From Eucalyptus grandis (Eukaryota; Streptophyta; Magnoliopsida; Myrtales; Myrtaceae): a stretch of 64,000 nt of DNA. Position 1 is the first letter of the stretch; each line of letters begins with the position of its first letter. The stretch covers positions 7,830,559 through 7,894,558 of the forward strand of contig NC_052614.1 in assembly GCF_016545825.1 (NCBI RefSeq), read 5' to 3'. The notes below the pieces were generated by a model. That model was given only the letters and a program-made list of their open reading frames with translations, made no database searches and was not told the DNA's origin. Shown one piece after another: positions 44,867 to 57,700 of this stretch. A program made the translations under genes and the position numbers.

Positions 44867-46354
44867 ATGGGACGAGCCAAAATAGACAATACCTTGAGTA
44901 AATTAATTTATGGATATCACACTATAGACCTAGTCAAACTTGGCATCATAGCTAGGTTATAGATATCTGGAATCTACTTGCAACTATTTCTTAAGGGAAT
45001 CAAGAAGAAACCTGCAATCTCTTTCTCAAATGTGTGTTTTGGCAAATCGAACTTTAATTTGTTTGTAAGTCCCTGCCGTAGATTGCCCTAAAGGAAGCTA
45101 CCATTCTCCTTTTGATTGTTGCTTCCCTCTAAATGCTTCATTGCGACGATGTTCTTCCCTTCAACCACGACCAAACATTTTTCTCAGCTGCTACAATGGA
45201 ACAATAGCCTTCCCCATAGAAATCTGAGAAACACTCCCTCATTCAAAAAACTTTTAGACATGATGGAAATATGAGAAAAGCAACTTCCTCTTTGAAAAGT
45301 TTCTTATAAAAGTTTTAGGCAAGATGGAAATCTGAGAAAAGCAACACTCTTTTAGAAACGCTTTTGGCCTGAAGTGGGCGATCGTGAGTTACTCATTACA
45401 GTAACATGATATTACCAAGAATCAATCATCTGCATTCTGCATCACCCTTATTCTTATCTGAAGTATGTGGCCTGATTCATCCAAAAGTCCAAGGGATGTG
45501 AGGTAAGCGAACGATTCTTCAAGTTCGTGTGAGGATACAACCTATATATAAATAGAGGCTATTCCTCCGTATGTTCAGTGGATTTATTCACAGATATGGC
45601 TTTTTCCCCCATGTATGTCTTTCTGCGTGTTTGTGTATATGTGTTAAAACTTTAGATTGGCCAATTTGAGCGGCAAGAACATTGAGCATAAGAATCTCCT
45701 AAATCAGAATTGAAAATTTTTGAAGAATTATGTAATGATATAAGACCCTTATTAGAAAAACATAGTGTCATAGTCCCCGAGGCCTTCTCACAATGTTAGA
45801 CATGATTGGCTAAGATCAATGACCATAATCTTCTACTGTATTTTCGCCGAGCAATCAAAGATATACCAACATCATTCCTTTCTTTTTTTATTTCGAATAT
45901 GGACATGTATGAACACATGATATGGACATGTATGAACGCGTGGCCTTGAAGTAGCATCACCACCAAATGGTCATAGATGTGTCCTCCAATTTCATAAACG
46001 CTGCATGTCTACTTCAAAAGCTTCTACTATAGTCTTATTCGGGCCTGCACATTACCTAATTCTTCAGGAGAATTATTCAACTTTATGGATTGTGTTAGGA
46101 AGATGCTTGAGTGCATTTAAGATTAGTCTTCCTACCAAAATAGTCACAAAATTTTGAGCATATGATTATGCTATATCATAATTGAAGTTTTTTAAAGAAT
46201 TATGTATTGCTATTAGACTCCTAATAGATAGATGTAGTGTCATAGTCCCCGAGGCCTTCACACAATATTAGACATGATTAGCTAAGACCAATGACCATAA
46301 TTTTCTACGGTACTTTTGCCGAGCAACAATTAGAGATATATCAACATCATGATT
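44867..46354. other. Intergenic DNA left of the Sire element
   Basis: No gene is seen. 45215-45360 contains two diverged copies of a 75-bp unit (GATGGAAATATGAGAAAAGCAA; TCTTTTAGAAACG). 45660-45930 and 46140-46354 are two diverged copies of the same segment: GACCAATGACCATAATTTTC, CCCCGAGGCCTTC and ATCAACATCAT are in both. The first copy shows the site of the Sire insertion without the element (ATCATTCCTTTC near 45880). Confidence 0.65.
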
Positions 46355-46359
46355 TTCCT

Positions 46360-47279
46360 TGTTGGAAAAATCTTTCTGGAATATTTTGAAGCTGACAAAA
46401 CTTTTCCATCAGTCTAGTCTGAAGATTTGCAGACTCTACTATTTAAAGTCTGAAGACCTCCGGACTGCCAGACTCAAGACTCAAAGTCTATTCTCATTGA
46501 CAGTTTCTAATCCATTGAAGAAAGGCTATCCAGAACTGAGTGTTTCATTAAGGATTTGGCCTTATCGACTGGAGAAGATCTCTTGGCTGGATATGACATA
46601 ACGGATTCCTTTATTCGAATCAAGATTGATTAAGGATCCGATGATTGGCGAAGTATACTTGGAAGGTTCTACTTATGGAAACCGAGATCCTGATTGTATG
46701 GGCGAGCAGGATTGATGGGCTATCGACATGTTCCTTTAATAGCTTGAATGATCTTCCTAATTGATTCTGTCCAACGAGAAGATTGGAAGAATTCCTTTGG
46801 TAAGTGCCAACAGTATGATGGCATAAAGGAGTATATAAGGAAGACGTTTCAGTTGTTCGAGAGTGTGCACAATAGAAGAATTCCAAAGTCTGAAGCTCCT
46901 TGTTCCTAGTCAATTCATTTACTGAGCGAAATCTTGTACGCAAAAGAGAGTCTATACTTTGAGATACCTTGAGGAAGTGTGGTAGAGTATCTACACTGTG
47001 AAATCAAGGGAAAGCATTACTATAACATCTCTTTTGTTCATAGTGAAATCCAGCCGGTGGGCTGTCAGTGCGGAAGAGTAGACATAGGCTTGGAATAAGC
47101 CGAACCACTATAAACTTTGTGTTCATTTCTCTTCCCTACTCTCTGCTTTACTTTGATCATAATTCGTTTTGTTAAAGGAGAATTTCCTTTCTATTGTCTG
47201 CCTAGTATTGCTCTCTTATCTCGAAAAATTATTTTTACACCTATTCACCCCCATCTAGGTGCTTATACTAGCTATATCA
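46360..47279 (+). repeat. Sire 5' LTR, 920 bp
   Basis: It begins TGTTGGAAAAATCTTTCTGG and ends TACTAGCTATATCA. A TATA-like GAGTATATAAGG is at about 46829. Its near-identical partner is at 58453. Confidence 0.94.
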
Positions 47280-47280
47280 A

Positions 47281-47294
47281 TTGGTATCAGAGCT
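47281..47294 (+). promoter_or_regulatory. Primer-binding site, initiator tRNA-Met
   Basis: TTGGTATCAGAGCT begins two bases after the 5' LTR. Confidence 0.93.
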
Positions 47295-47341
47295 TGTGTA
47301 CTCACTTTGTTTGAAGTGTTTTACTTCAAAGTTAAAGATCC

Positions 47342-49060
47342 ATGGCTAGTATGCTAGCTCCAGGGCTGGTGGAAGGGCAAAGCAATACCCGCACCACCTT
47401 ACTTTGATGGAAAGGATTACAACATCTGGAAAACAAGATGAAAGCGTTCCTAAGATCAAAGGATCCTCTGGAATGGGACGTTGTAGAAAAAGGAATCACT
47501 CCTAAAGCTGCATTTGTCTCAGAGAAAGGAAAAGAAGCTGTTGAGTCTAGTGAAATGACTCAGGAAGAGATAATCAAGAGACAAGCTCTTGATGCAAAAG
47601 CAATTTATTCTTTATATTGTGCTTTGTCACCTACTGAATATAACATAATATCTTCTTGTTTTACAGCAAAAGAAGTCTAGGATAGATTACATATTACCTA
47701 TGAATGAACTGATCGAGTGAAAGAGACCAGAATCAACATTCTCCTCGGTCAATACGAAGCCTTCAAAATGAAATCAGGAGAATCTATAACTGACATGTTT
47801 AGTCGTTTTACAGAAATCGTGAATGGTCTTGAAAATCAAGGTCAACCAATTGATCCCATGAAGGTAAACAAGCTACTGCGCGGACTCTCCAAGGATTGGA
47901 ATCACATAAAGACCTCAATAAGAGAGACATAAAGAATCATGCCACTATCTGTCGATGAGTTGGTTGGAACTCTTCAGTCTTATGAAGTGGAACGAATCAA
48001 TGAAGACGAAGATCCTAAAGGTAAGAAATCCATTGCATTAAAATCCAATGATGATTCTGATGTTACAGATTCTGAAGACGATATGGATGATGAGGAGCTT
48101 GCTCTCATGATAAGAAGATTCAGAAAGCTAAACAGAAAAGGAAGAAGATTCAATCCAAAGAAACAGAGTTTTCAAAAACAACAGACTAAGTCTGTTGAGG
48201 ATAATGAATCAAACAAAGATGTAGTATACTTTGAATGTAAGAAAAAGGGACACATCAGAACCAATTGTCCTCTTCTGAGGAAGAAGAAAGGAAAAGCTGA
48301 AAAGTATCGAAAAGCTCTTAAAGCAGAAACCTCGAGTGATACAGAGTGTGAAGAAAGTGATGATGATTATGCCAATATATGTCTGATGGCACAATTGGAT
48401 TCAGATTCAAACTCCGAGACAGACTCAGATTCAAACAGTGAATTTGAGGTAAGTAACTTTAAAATCCCTGTTAAAGTTTCTAAATACATTGATGAGCTGT
48501 GTTTTAGTCTTAAGACTTCTCTTAAAAGGATTTCCGAACTTAAAAATGAGAACTCTGCACTAAAATAACAGGAAAATGTTTTGAAAGAAAAGTTGAAATG
48601 TTTAGACATGAATGTTTCTACTCTTAAAGAAAGCGAAGATAATCTTTTAAAAGAAAATGCATTTTTAAAAAATGACATATCAAATATTTCAAAAGATTTT
48701 CAATAGGATCTGAGAAACTTGAGAAAATTCTTTCAAAGACAAAGACCTTATTTCAATAAATCTGGTTTGGGAATGATTGTGGAAACCATTCCTTTAATTG
48801 ATTTTCCTAAAGTGAAGGAAAGAATTAAGCAAAGACCCACAAGAGATGCTTACAAAAATCATTTCAAAAGGTTTTTGTAAAAACCAAAGGTCGAAATGCT
48901 CTCGGATGTTCAAAGTACAATAGTGCGGATCATTTTGAAAAGGAATGTCCTATGGTTTGGAAACCTATTAAGAAAGTATGGGCAAAAACCGCATATTATA
49001 CTAACACCAATGGACCCAAGAAAATATAGGTACCAAAGAAAGTTTGAGTCTCTTTTTTAA
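47342..49060 (+). pseudogene. Sire gag
   Basis: The start is MASMLAPGLVEGQSNTRTT. An early frameshift or stop near 47405 follows, then MKAFLRSKDPLEWDVVEKGI (47438), INILLGQYEAFKMKSGESIT (47717) and the long third part (47939-48568). The zinc knuckle is FECKKKGHIRTNCP: the first cysteine of the CX2CX4HX4C finger is a Tyr/Phe position, so the finger is likely broken. Acidic Ser/Asp repeats (48360-48440: SDSNSETDSDSNSEFE) and a coiled-coil-like region (to about 48680) follow. Stops at 48568 and about 48705. Confidence 0.88.
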
Positions 49061-50330
49061 ATGTAGGTCAGTATCAAGAAAAAGGTAAAATGGTACCTGG
49101 ATAGTGGATGCTCAAGACATATGACAAGAGATTCAAATTGCTTCATAAAGCTCGTTCAAGTAAATAGTGGAAAAGTCTCATTTGGAGGGAACAGCAAAGG
49201 AAGAATTGTGGGATTTGGAACTGTAAAGATTGGAAACCTCACAATAAGCAATGTTTCCCTAGTGGAAGGACTTAACTACAATCTGCTCAGTATTAGTCAA
49301 TTGTGTGATACCGGGTTCAAAATAAACTTTCAAGAGGGAATATGTTCAGGAACAAGTACAGATTCTACTCAGTCATTCATGGGTCGAAGACATGGAAATA
49401 TCTACCTCTTGGACGTGAAACCAGATGAATCGCAATGTCTAATCTCAATTCAAGACGAAGCGAGCTTATGGCACAGAAAGCTTGGGCACATCAATATGAA
49501 GCAGATAGCCAAAATTTCAGCAAAGAAGCTTGTTCGTGGCTTACCCAATTTATCATACCAAAAGTCTGATCTATGTACACCATGCGTATTAAGAAAGCAA
49601 GTAAGAAATTCCTTTAAACCAATAAATCAAGTTTCCACTAATCGTGTACTGCAGCTTCGCATATGGTTCTCTTTGGACCAACCGTAACTCGAGCATTGGA
49701 GGTAAGAAATATTGCCTAGTAATTGTGGATGACTACTCACGATTTACTTGGGTATATTTCTGGCAAGTAAGTCTGAAACCTTCTCTTACTTTGAAAAGTT
49801 TGCTAAAAAGGTTCAAAATGAAAAAGGGTATGTTATCTCAAGTATAAGAACAGACCATGGAGGTGAATTTGAAAATCAAGATTTTACAAAATTCTGTGAT
49901 GAATCTAGTTTTCAGCATGTGTTCTCCCCTCCATATACTCCAGAGCAAAATGGAGTTGTGGAAAGAAAGAATAGATCGCTTCAAGAAATGGCTAGAACTC
50001 TTTTAATTGAAAGTAACATCTCTTCACGATTTTGGGCTGAAGCAGTTTCAACAGCATGCTATATTATTAATAGAGTTTTTCTAAGGCCTATTATGGAAAA
50101 AAAAAAAAACCCCCTATGAGTTTTTCAAAGGAAAGAAGCCTATTGTTTCATATTTTCATGTGTTTGGATGCAAATGCTTTATATTGAAAAATGCAAATGA
50201 TCGAATTGGTAAGTTTGAAGAAAAATCAGACGAAGGCATCTTCCTTGGATATTCAACCTCAAGCAAAGCCTACAGAGTCTACAACAAGAAGAGTCAATCT
50301 GTGGAGGAATCAATGAATGTCAAATTCTAG
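49061..50330 (+). pseudogene. Sire protease, GAG-pre and integrase
   Basis: The protease Asp-Ser-Gly (WYLDSGCSRHMTRD) is at about 49090. GAG-pre has LWHRKLGHINMKQIAKI and the zinc-binding CTPCVLRKQ. The integrase has YCLVIVDDYSRFTWVYF, IRTDHGGEFENQDFTKFCDE and YTPEQNGVVERKNRSLQEM. Frames change near 49680 and 49750, and an A-run at 50097-50110 disrupts the next stretch. 50120-50330 (FGCKCF, FEEKSDEGIFLGYS) is the integrase C-terminus in a shifted frame. Confidence 0.9.
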
Positions 50331-52140
50331 GATTCTATGCAAAATGAATCTATTCAGACTCATCTTGAAGAATCCGAACCTGCTCCAGACTCTACGAAGG
50401 CTAAATCTCAAGAAGCGAGTCGACTCGAAAGACCAAAGAACAAGTGGTTATTGAAGATTCAAATGAGGGAAGTGATCATCAACCTGGCAAATCAACCAGT
50501 AACTGAAAGCATAAGTCTAGTCATCCCAAAGATCTCATTATTGGCGACACTAATGAAGGAATTCGCACAAGATCCAAAAGGCGTGAAGAGTCTAGTGCTG
50601 TGGCTCTTATTTCTGAAATAGAACCCAAAAGCATAGAAGAAGCTTTATCTGATGAAAGCTGGATTGAAGCTATGCAAGAAGAACTCAGACAATTCAGCAT
50701 TAATGATGTCTGGGAGTTGACTCCTAAACCAAAAGGTAAATCTATTATTGGAGCTAAATAGGTTTTCAGGAATAAGATGAACGAGAAAGGAAAAGTCGTA
50801 AGAAACAAAGCAAGACTCGTGGCCAAGGGATATACGCAATAAGAAGGGATAGACTATGACGAGACTTACGCACCAGAAGCAAGGTTAGAAGCAATTTGAT
50901 TATTACTTGCTTTTGCTTTTATAAGAATTTCAGGTTATTCCAAATGGACATCAAAAGTGATTTCCTGAATGGATTTATCCATGAGGAAGTCTATGTGGAA
51001 CAACCACCTGGGTTTGAAGACCCAAGGAAAACAGACTCAGTATTCAGACTGAAAAAGGCCTTGTATGGTTTAAAGCAAGCACCTCGAGCTTGGTACGACA
51101 GGATGAGTAAGTTTTTAATTCAAAACGACTTTGTCAAAGGTAAAGTAGACACTATTCTATTTATCAAAAGAGAAAGCAAAAGTTTTCTGCTTGTTCAAAT
51201 ATATGTTGATGATATTATTTTTGGATCCTCTAATGAAAGTTTGTGCAAGAAATTCTCTAAGTCTATGCGGGATGAATTTGAAATGAGCATGATGGGTGAA
51301 TTAACCTTCTTTCTTGGACTTCAAGTGAAACAATTGAAGGAAGGGACTTTTATTCATCAAGAAAAATATGCTAATAATCTTGTTAAAAAGTTTGGACTGG
51401 AAAATTGCAAAAAAACTGATATACCAATGTCAAGTTCCTTGAAGATAGACAAAGATGAAGAAGGAAAGAAAGTTGACCAGAAGCTATACAGGAGTATCAT
51501 TGGTTCACTTCTTTATCTTACTGCTTCTAGACTTGACATTTTGTTTAGTGTTTGCATTTGTGCTAGATTTCAAGCAGACCCTAAAGAATCTCATCTAAGT
51601 GCTGCAAAGTGTATTATCAAATACATTACTTCAACTTCAAGCATCGGTCTTTGGTATCCTAAAAATGGAGACTTTACTCTTCTTGGATACTCAGACGCAA
51701 ATCTAGCCGGTTGCAGAGTTGATAGAAAGAGCACCTCGGGTACCTTTCAGTTACTTAGAAGCAGGACAGTGTCTTGATTTTCAAGGAAGCAAAATACAAT
51801 AGCTCTTTCTATAGCATAAGCAGAGTATGTAGCTCTCGGAAGTTGTTGTTCACAAATTCTGTGGATAAAACAATAGCTAAGAGACTTTGGAATTGAAGAT
51901 TTATGCACGGAGATTAACTATGACAACACCAAAGCAATCAATCTTACCAAAAATCCAATTCTTCACTCAAGAGCAAAGCATATAGAGATTCGACATCACT
52001 TCATTAGAGATCATGTTCAAAATGGAGAAATTTTGATTCAGTTTGTTGACTCAAAGAACCAATTGGCGGATATATTTACAAAGCCTTTGGAGAAAATCAA
52101 TTTGAAATCATCCGTTCCCGACTCAACATCTTGAAGCTTG
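50331..52140 (+). pseudogene. Sire reverse transcriptase and RNase H
   Basis: 50337-50620 is the Ser/Glu-rich linker. RT starts at about 50630 (EALSDESWIEAMQEELRQFS). 50896-51777 is the core: FQMDIKSDFLNGFIHEEVYV, KKALYGLKQAPRAWYDRM, the catalytic YVDDIIFGSSN and MMGELTFFLGLQVKQ. RNase H follows to 52135 in broken frames (GYSDANLAGCRVDRKSTSGT, AEYVALGSCCSQ, KHIEIRHHFIRDHV, LADIFTKPLE). Stops lie near 50760, 50840, 51777, 51820 and 51870. The motif order is that of Sire pol. Confidence 0.91.
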
Positions 52141-52542
52141 AAGAAGTTAAAGTCTAGAAACTCTCATACTCATACAAACAAGGTTCTTGACTGTAAGTTA
52201 TTTTATTTTCTCTAATATTAAATCTTGGAAAGGTACGATCATCTATCTATAATTGATTTTTGCTATCTTCAATTTCCGTGACAAGTGCAATCTTTCCTTT
52301 TCAAAAGGAGTTAATTTTTCTTTAAAATGGCAGTTATCTATTTTTGAAAAAGACAGTTTATTTTTTAAAGAGGCATCTTTTACTTTCCTTTATGACGTTT
52401 AGTATTCCCCTCTTCGCTTAACTCCAAAAACCCTAAAAAGCATCGATCTTCCACTCCTGTCTCCTTCTCTTGTTTAATCTTCGAAAAAGTTGTCATCTTT
52501 CTTGGGAAAGTCAAGTTCGAAATCTTTCAAAGACTGCGAAAG
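52141..52542 (+). other. Sire spacer between pol and the extra ORF
   Basis: Non-coding AT-rich DNA of about 400 bp; nothing else recognised. Confidence 0.6.
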
Positions 52543-54292
52543 ATGTCGTCTTCAAGAAAGTCTTCGAGGATCGCAAGCAGGGGACCACGGCAAATGCGTG
52601 AGGGGCCTACGCATTTTGATCTCACCGAGGAAGAAGAGTCTCCCAGTCAGCAGCAGAGCCCACAACATTCTCAGTAGTGTCATTCTCCTCCAACTAGTCC
52701 ACAGGGTGTTGGTCATCGAGAAGAGGAAGAAATCGTTGAAGGTGCAGATCCTGTAAGAATTCAAAAGCCCTCTTTTATTTATAAGCTTTACCGTGCTTTA
52801 AAGAAGACCGGTACTCCATTGAACTACATCGATGAGTTTCTTAAGGGCAAGGGGTATGGTAATGAGTACATCTTTTTGCGAAATATGGAGCGTTTGGGAA
52901 TTGCCCCTAAGGGGTTGGCAGAAGAAACCCTTGCAAATATCCCAAGTGATCCGCGTGTTGGAGGACTGAATCCGATAGATGGGAATGATGATGACAAGCT
53001 GTACAGCCAATTTCAACCGAGAATGGGTGTTGCGGCAAAAATCCGGGGAAAAAGGACAAACTTGTTTCGATCGAAGGAACAGAATGATCTATACTCTAAA
53101 TTGTTGAAGCGTGGGGTGATAAACCCTAGGAGTGTGGACTTTGATTTCCTTGATGATGTGAACGTTAATTTGAGGGAAAAGTTCAATTTTCTTCAACTTG
53201 AACAGTTCTGTTCTGACACTACAGAAGCCTATGTTGAACTAACTGCATATTTCTATTCGAATCTTAGTTTCTTGGATGCGAATAGAATCTCTTTTAGTGT
53301 CCGAGATCAGGACTTTGTGGTAGATGTAGATATACTGGCTGATGTGATTGGGGTTGAGAGAGGGAAATATCAACCTATCAATGTCTCTATTGCTCGTGCC
53401 ACATTGGAACTTGTTAAGGACAGAAGGACAGAGGGAAGGATTTCCTACTCAAGGATGTGTGCGTTCAACATTCTGCTTCACAAGATTGTGATTAATTGCC
53501 TCAGACCGAAATCTACTTCCAAGATTGATGTTTCAAACTCGAGGCAAAGCTGATGTACGCCATCAATCTTTGGGAAAAAGTTTTCTCTTCCTCACACTAT
53601 TTTTTTCCACATGTATAGAGCAGTGGTGAAAAACAAGGGTCAACTTCCTTATCCAGGTCTTGTGTCAAAGTTATTCAGACATTTGAATGTTCAGCCTCCA
53701 CAAATTCTCTGTGTTCGATCGTGTGATAAAATGGTGGTAGGACTGAAAATGGTGTCCAAAATGCGTCTGAAGGAACTCGACAAGGTGTTGGAGAAATTCA
53801 AGGAGACAACCCCTGCCAAGCCTCATCAAGTCTCTTCGGCAACAAAAAGAAAAGGGAAGGAGCCCATGGTTGCTCCATCTAAAAAGAGAAAAGCTCTCAT
53901 CGTTGAGGATGAAGATGATGAGGATGACATCACCATTTCTGCTATGGCATTGAAGAACCTGAGTCGTTCTGTTCCAAAATCAATGGAACGACAAGAAAAA
54001 GAAGCGGAACAGAGGACTGGAGAAAGAGAATATTTGGAAGCAGAGGAGAGAGAAGCAGAGGAGAAAGAAGAAGAGGAGAGAGAAGCTGAAGAAAGAGATG
54101 CAGAGGAGGAAAGGTTTGAAGAAGAAGAGGAAAGAGGAAATCAAGAGGAAGGAGAGCATGAGGAACACTCTTCTCCACCAAGGCATGGAAACAGGGGAGA
54201 TGGTGAGAAAAGAGGAATGCCCTCATATCCTCGCTACCGCGAAGGAGTCGCCGCTCTCCAAGCGAGATCCGAGAGGACATCCATGCCTCTCA
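52543..54292 (+). pseudogene. Sire extra (env-like) ORF, first part
   Basis: The start is chosen at 52543 (MSSSRKSSRIASRGPRQMRE). The frame stays the same through 52819-53553 and 53611-54292, broken by a TAG near 52675 and a TGA at 53551. Residues near 53080-53360 (QNDLYSKLLKRGVINPRSVD, LEQFCSDTTEAYVELTAYFY) resemble a domain common in plant transposon-encoded extra ORFs. The C-terminal part (53840-54190) is basic then strongly acidic, rich in Glu/Arg, and likely a coiled coil. No clear signal peptide or transmembrane segment was seen, so the name env-like is positional: Sire elements have an ORF here. It continues at 57701 after the solo LTR. Confidence 0.72.
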
Positions 54293-57200
54293 TGTGACAT
54301 CCTGAAATTCGAGTCCTCTGAGGAATGAATGGATGTGAATTTCGTCAATGCATTGTTGGTTGATCTCACTCGGAATTGATCACTCCCGAGATACCGACCT
54401 TGAGGGGAAAGGCTAATGAGGACGAACTCGTACGACTAAAGGACTCGACACAGGGAAAACGACTTGACCATGAGATTTACGTGAGGACGATCCCGTAGAT
54501 AGGCAGCCGATTCTAAGGACGACTAAAAGTCGATTCGCGGACAGAACATAATGGAACGACGGGTGATTCCGTTTACTATTATCAAATCCACGAACGACCC
54601 TATGTCGATCCTCAGTAATCGTGTACTTTGAAATAAGAATCTATCCTCCGTAATTTCATGCAGTCAGGGACGTCCATGCATCTAGATGTCTTGAACGTGG
54701 TTTGGCACGAGTCGGTCACGCGTGAATCCTCAAAGCCGCCCGTCAGTCTGAGTTGTTACCAAAATGGCATTGGGCGAAATTGACATGGCAAGAGAACTTA
54801 GGATTGGACTTCGAATTATCGGGAATGTCCGGGACGGACTTTGGATGAAGCTACTTCAGACAGTCGACAGAGCCAGTTAAGCCGAGCAATTGGAAAAAAA
54901 TAAAAAAAAAAAAGGGATTTTCGGACCGAGGAAGCGAGCCCGTGAGGACGTGGGCCGGGCCAAGCCAGTGTGGGCCTTAAGCCCAAGTTGGGACAGCCAC
55001 CAAATGGGCCTAAGTCAAGCAATGAGCCCATTGGGCCAAACCAACTATTCATCTTCTAAGCCCATGGGCCAAGCCTTAACCATTTCAAAGCCCAATCAAT
55101 TCCCAAGCCCACTTCTATTCATGGCCAAGCCCAATTCCTAGGCCCATCCACCAATTTCAGCCCAAGGTCAGATTGGTAAATTGGTGCAAAGTGAAATGAC
55201 TATTTTGCCCCTAAAAGCAAGTGGATAAGGGCAAAGGAGGAGAGAGAAATTGATGATGTCATGCATGGGGACTTGAAGTGGCCATTAAATGGCCTTAATG
55301 AGGAGTGCTCTCAGCCCTCCCATCACTCTCTCTCTCCCCCATTCGGCCTCCAAGCGGACGAGCTCCTCTCTTCCTCGTTTTCCCTCTCCTTCGCCGCTCC
55401 AGTTGACCCTTCGTCAAAGAATCGAGTCAAAAGTGGTCTTCCCGGATGAATCAGCCAACGATCCACCTATCACCGTGACCGGGAGAGACAGAACGTTCCA
55501 ACGAGCCCAGTTTCGTCCCGAAAGGAGCTGCCAATCGTCCTGTACGGCCGTCTCAAGACGCCGGTCGCCGGACCGCCTGGTTCCGCCCTGCTTCGCCTGT
55601 TTCGACTTTGCAGCCCGTTTTCTTCCATTCCAGCTGTTCCTTTGCTCATCCCAACCTCCAACAAGACTCCCAAGACCCTCGGATGTCACCGGTTTCCAGC
55701 CACCCTCCTCGCCGGAGCTCCGGCCAAGCCGTTCAACTTGTTTTCTTCTCCGGCAGGGCTGTTTTTCAGAAGTTTCAGTGGGAGTCCGAGCTGTGGTTGC
55801 TGTGTTGAGCTTGGGACCGCCTTGGATCATCGTGGTAGAGGTCCCGGAGCGTCACCTCCGTCGTCGCCGCCGCGTCGGTGTTTCCGGCCCGCTTAACGGG
55901 TGAGTTTAGCTCCTAATTCTTCAATTAGTGCCTAAACTTGCTTAGGGTTGGTTTAGTTAGATTTAATTCTAGTTTAAGTGATTTAATTAAGTTGTATTAG
56001 CCCTAAGATAGGTGGTTAGATGGATGAATTAAATTAGTCTAGCCTAATCTTGCTTTATTTGCTTAATGTGGTTTATGTGGTTAATTAAGTATGATTGGCT
56101 TTTAATTAATTGATGGTTGCTTTAATTAATGCTTTTAATGATTTCTGTATTTAATTTATAGTTTATTAAATTCTGGAAAATTACTGTTCATGCGACACTA
56201 TTCACCATTTACTGTTCACGTGCACTGTTCACGTGCACTGTTCATCCAGAATGCGAAAAGTGTCTAAAATTCATATGTGTTGATTCTATGAAGTAAATGG
56301 ATGTGAAAATGCATGGGAATCTGCATGAATTGAGTGATGATTGTGCAATTGTGTGGTGATTGGAAATTTGGTATTTATTCAGAAAATCCCGGGTGTCCGG
56401 TTTTGACACCGAAAATGGATTTTAAGTATTATATCGAACAGTGGGGTTTGAAAAAGGAAAGTATCAGTTTTCTGGTTCGAATTAACATGTGCCCACGCAC
56501 GACTACTTTCTCAGATGTTTTTAATACGAAGGAAAGAGGCCAGGATTACTATTTTAATCGGGGCATTTGAGTGAAATCCAAAGTGTCCTGGGCCGATATT
56601 GAATTGTCGTGTGTTGGTTAAGAGGAAACCGTCCCGGGCTGTTGAGCTGGACATGCCCCTATATGGGATGCCCGCACAATGGATGCCGGTCGCAGTAGAG
56701 GCTGGGCCGAATGGACCGATGCTCCTTCGGGAATGCCGTCGACGTAGTGACGAAGCCGTGCTCCATGGGGGGGAGACGATGCCTGGCATTAATGTCAGTA
56801 GATAGCCGAACTGCGAGTAGGCTATGCCCTTGAGTGGTAGTGAATAACAATTGGAACGCATGTTGGGTGTTGATTGACGCGCTGGATTATGGGACAGAAT
56901 TGTGTGGCACGGTATGGGACGTGTCATAATGATTCGGTCTTATAATCAGGACCCCTGTGATTAATTGAGTGGATAAGACGTTTCAATTGTTGTATGCATT
57001 GAATATATGCATGATATTGTTGAACTGTGATAATGTGCAAGAATGCATGAGAATCATGGCATCTGCTATTTCGGTCATACGTGAGTTAAGCACATTGTTT
57101 ATGGCACGCGTGCATGAATCGATAACATGCAGGGTGTGGCAATGGCCAGGTGAGATCGCTTGTGATGCGACTCATATGTGATTGATGAAATGTATCATCT

Positions 57201-57700
57201 AATGGCCATGTGCATTGCGCGTATTGTGCTGAATTATAACGTGCGGTATGGCATACCGAGGTAAGGTTGTATGCGAATCGACTGTTGGTTGTTGCTTGTG
57301 GTGGGGTAGTTACGGATAGATACCTGGTTGAGTTGGTGTACTAACCGGGCTTAGGGTGGAACTCGCTGAGATTTATATCTCACTGGTTATTGAATAACCA
57401 TTTTCAGGTCCCTAGTGTGAAGAGCCAGGAGCTTGAAGTGGAAGGGTCAGGAGCATAGGTGGCTCAGTAATTCTTTATGACATAGACCTTCTGTATAAGC
57501 TTGAAGTGTTTATAAAAGTGTATTTGATTTGAAATGGTTGTCTTGCTTTTCTATCCCATGTTTGTCGTTGTCAGGGGATTAGTTAATTCGCTTCTGCATG
57601 TGCAATAAAATGAAAAGGGTCGGCGACAAGTCCTGGGAACGTCGCGAAATTCTATCGACCACCGAGGGTTGTGCGCGCGCTCGAGGTTCGGGGCGTGACA
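54293..57700 (+). repeat. Gypsy chromovirus-type solo LTR in the Sire ORF
   Basis: 3408 bp, TGTGACATCCTGAAATTC to CGGGGCGTGACA. The TSD is TCTCA at 54288-54292 and 57701-57705. It has the same termini and general plan (CT-rich, GC-rich, AT-rich tail, CTTTTCTATCCCAT near the end) as the LTRs at 7205-19467 but differs greatly in sequence, so it is a distinct subfamily. 56185-56245 has ACTGTTCACGTG repeats. The open frames inside (55289-55903 and others) are base-composition effects; I see no gene. Confidence 0.9.

Noticed and set aside
53942..54280. Leu/Phe-rich minus-strand frame that could look like a membrane protein
   Set aside because: It is the antisense shadow of the Glu/Arg-rich part of the Sire ORF.
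55289..55903. 204-residue open frame (plus strand)
   Set aside because: It is in the GC-rich part of the gypsy solo LTR and overlaps other frames of similar length; no homology is apparent.
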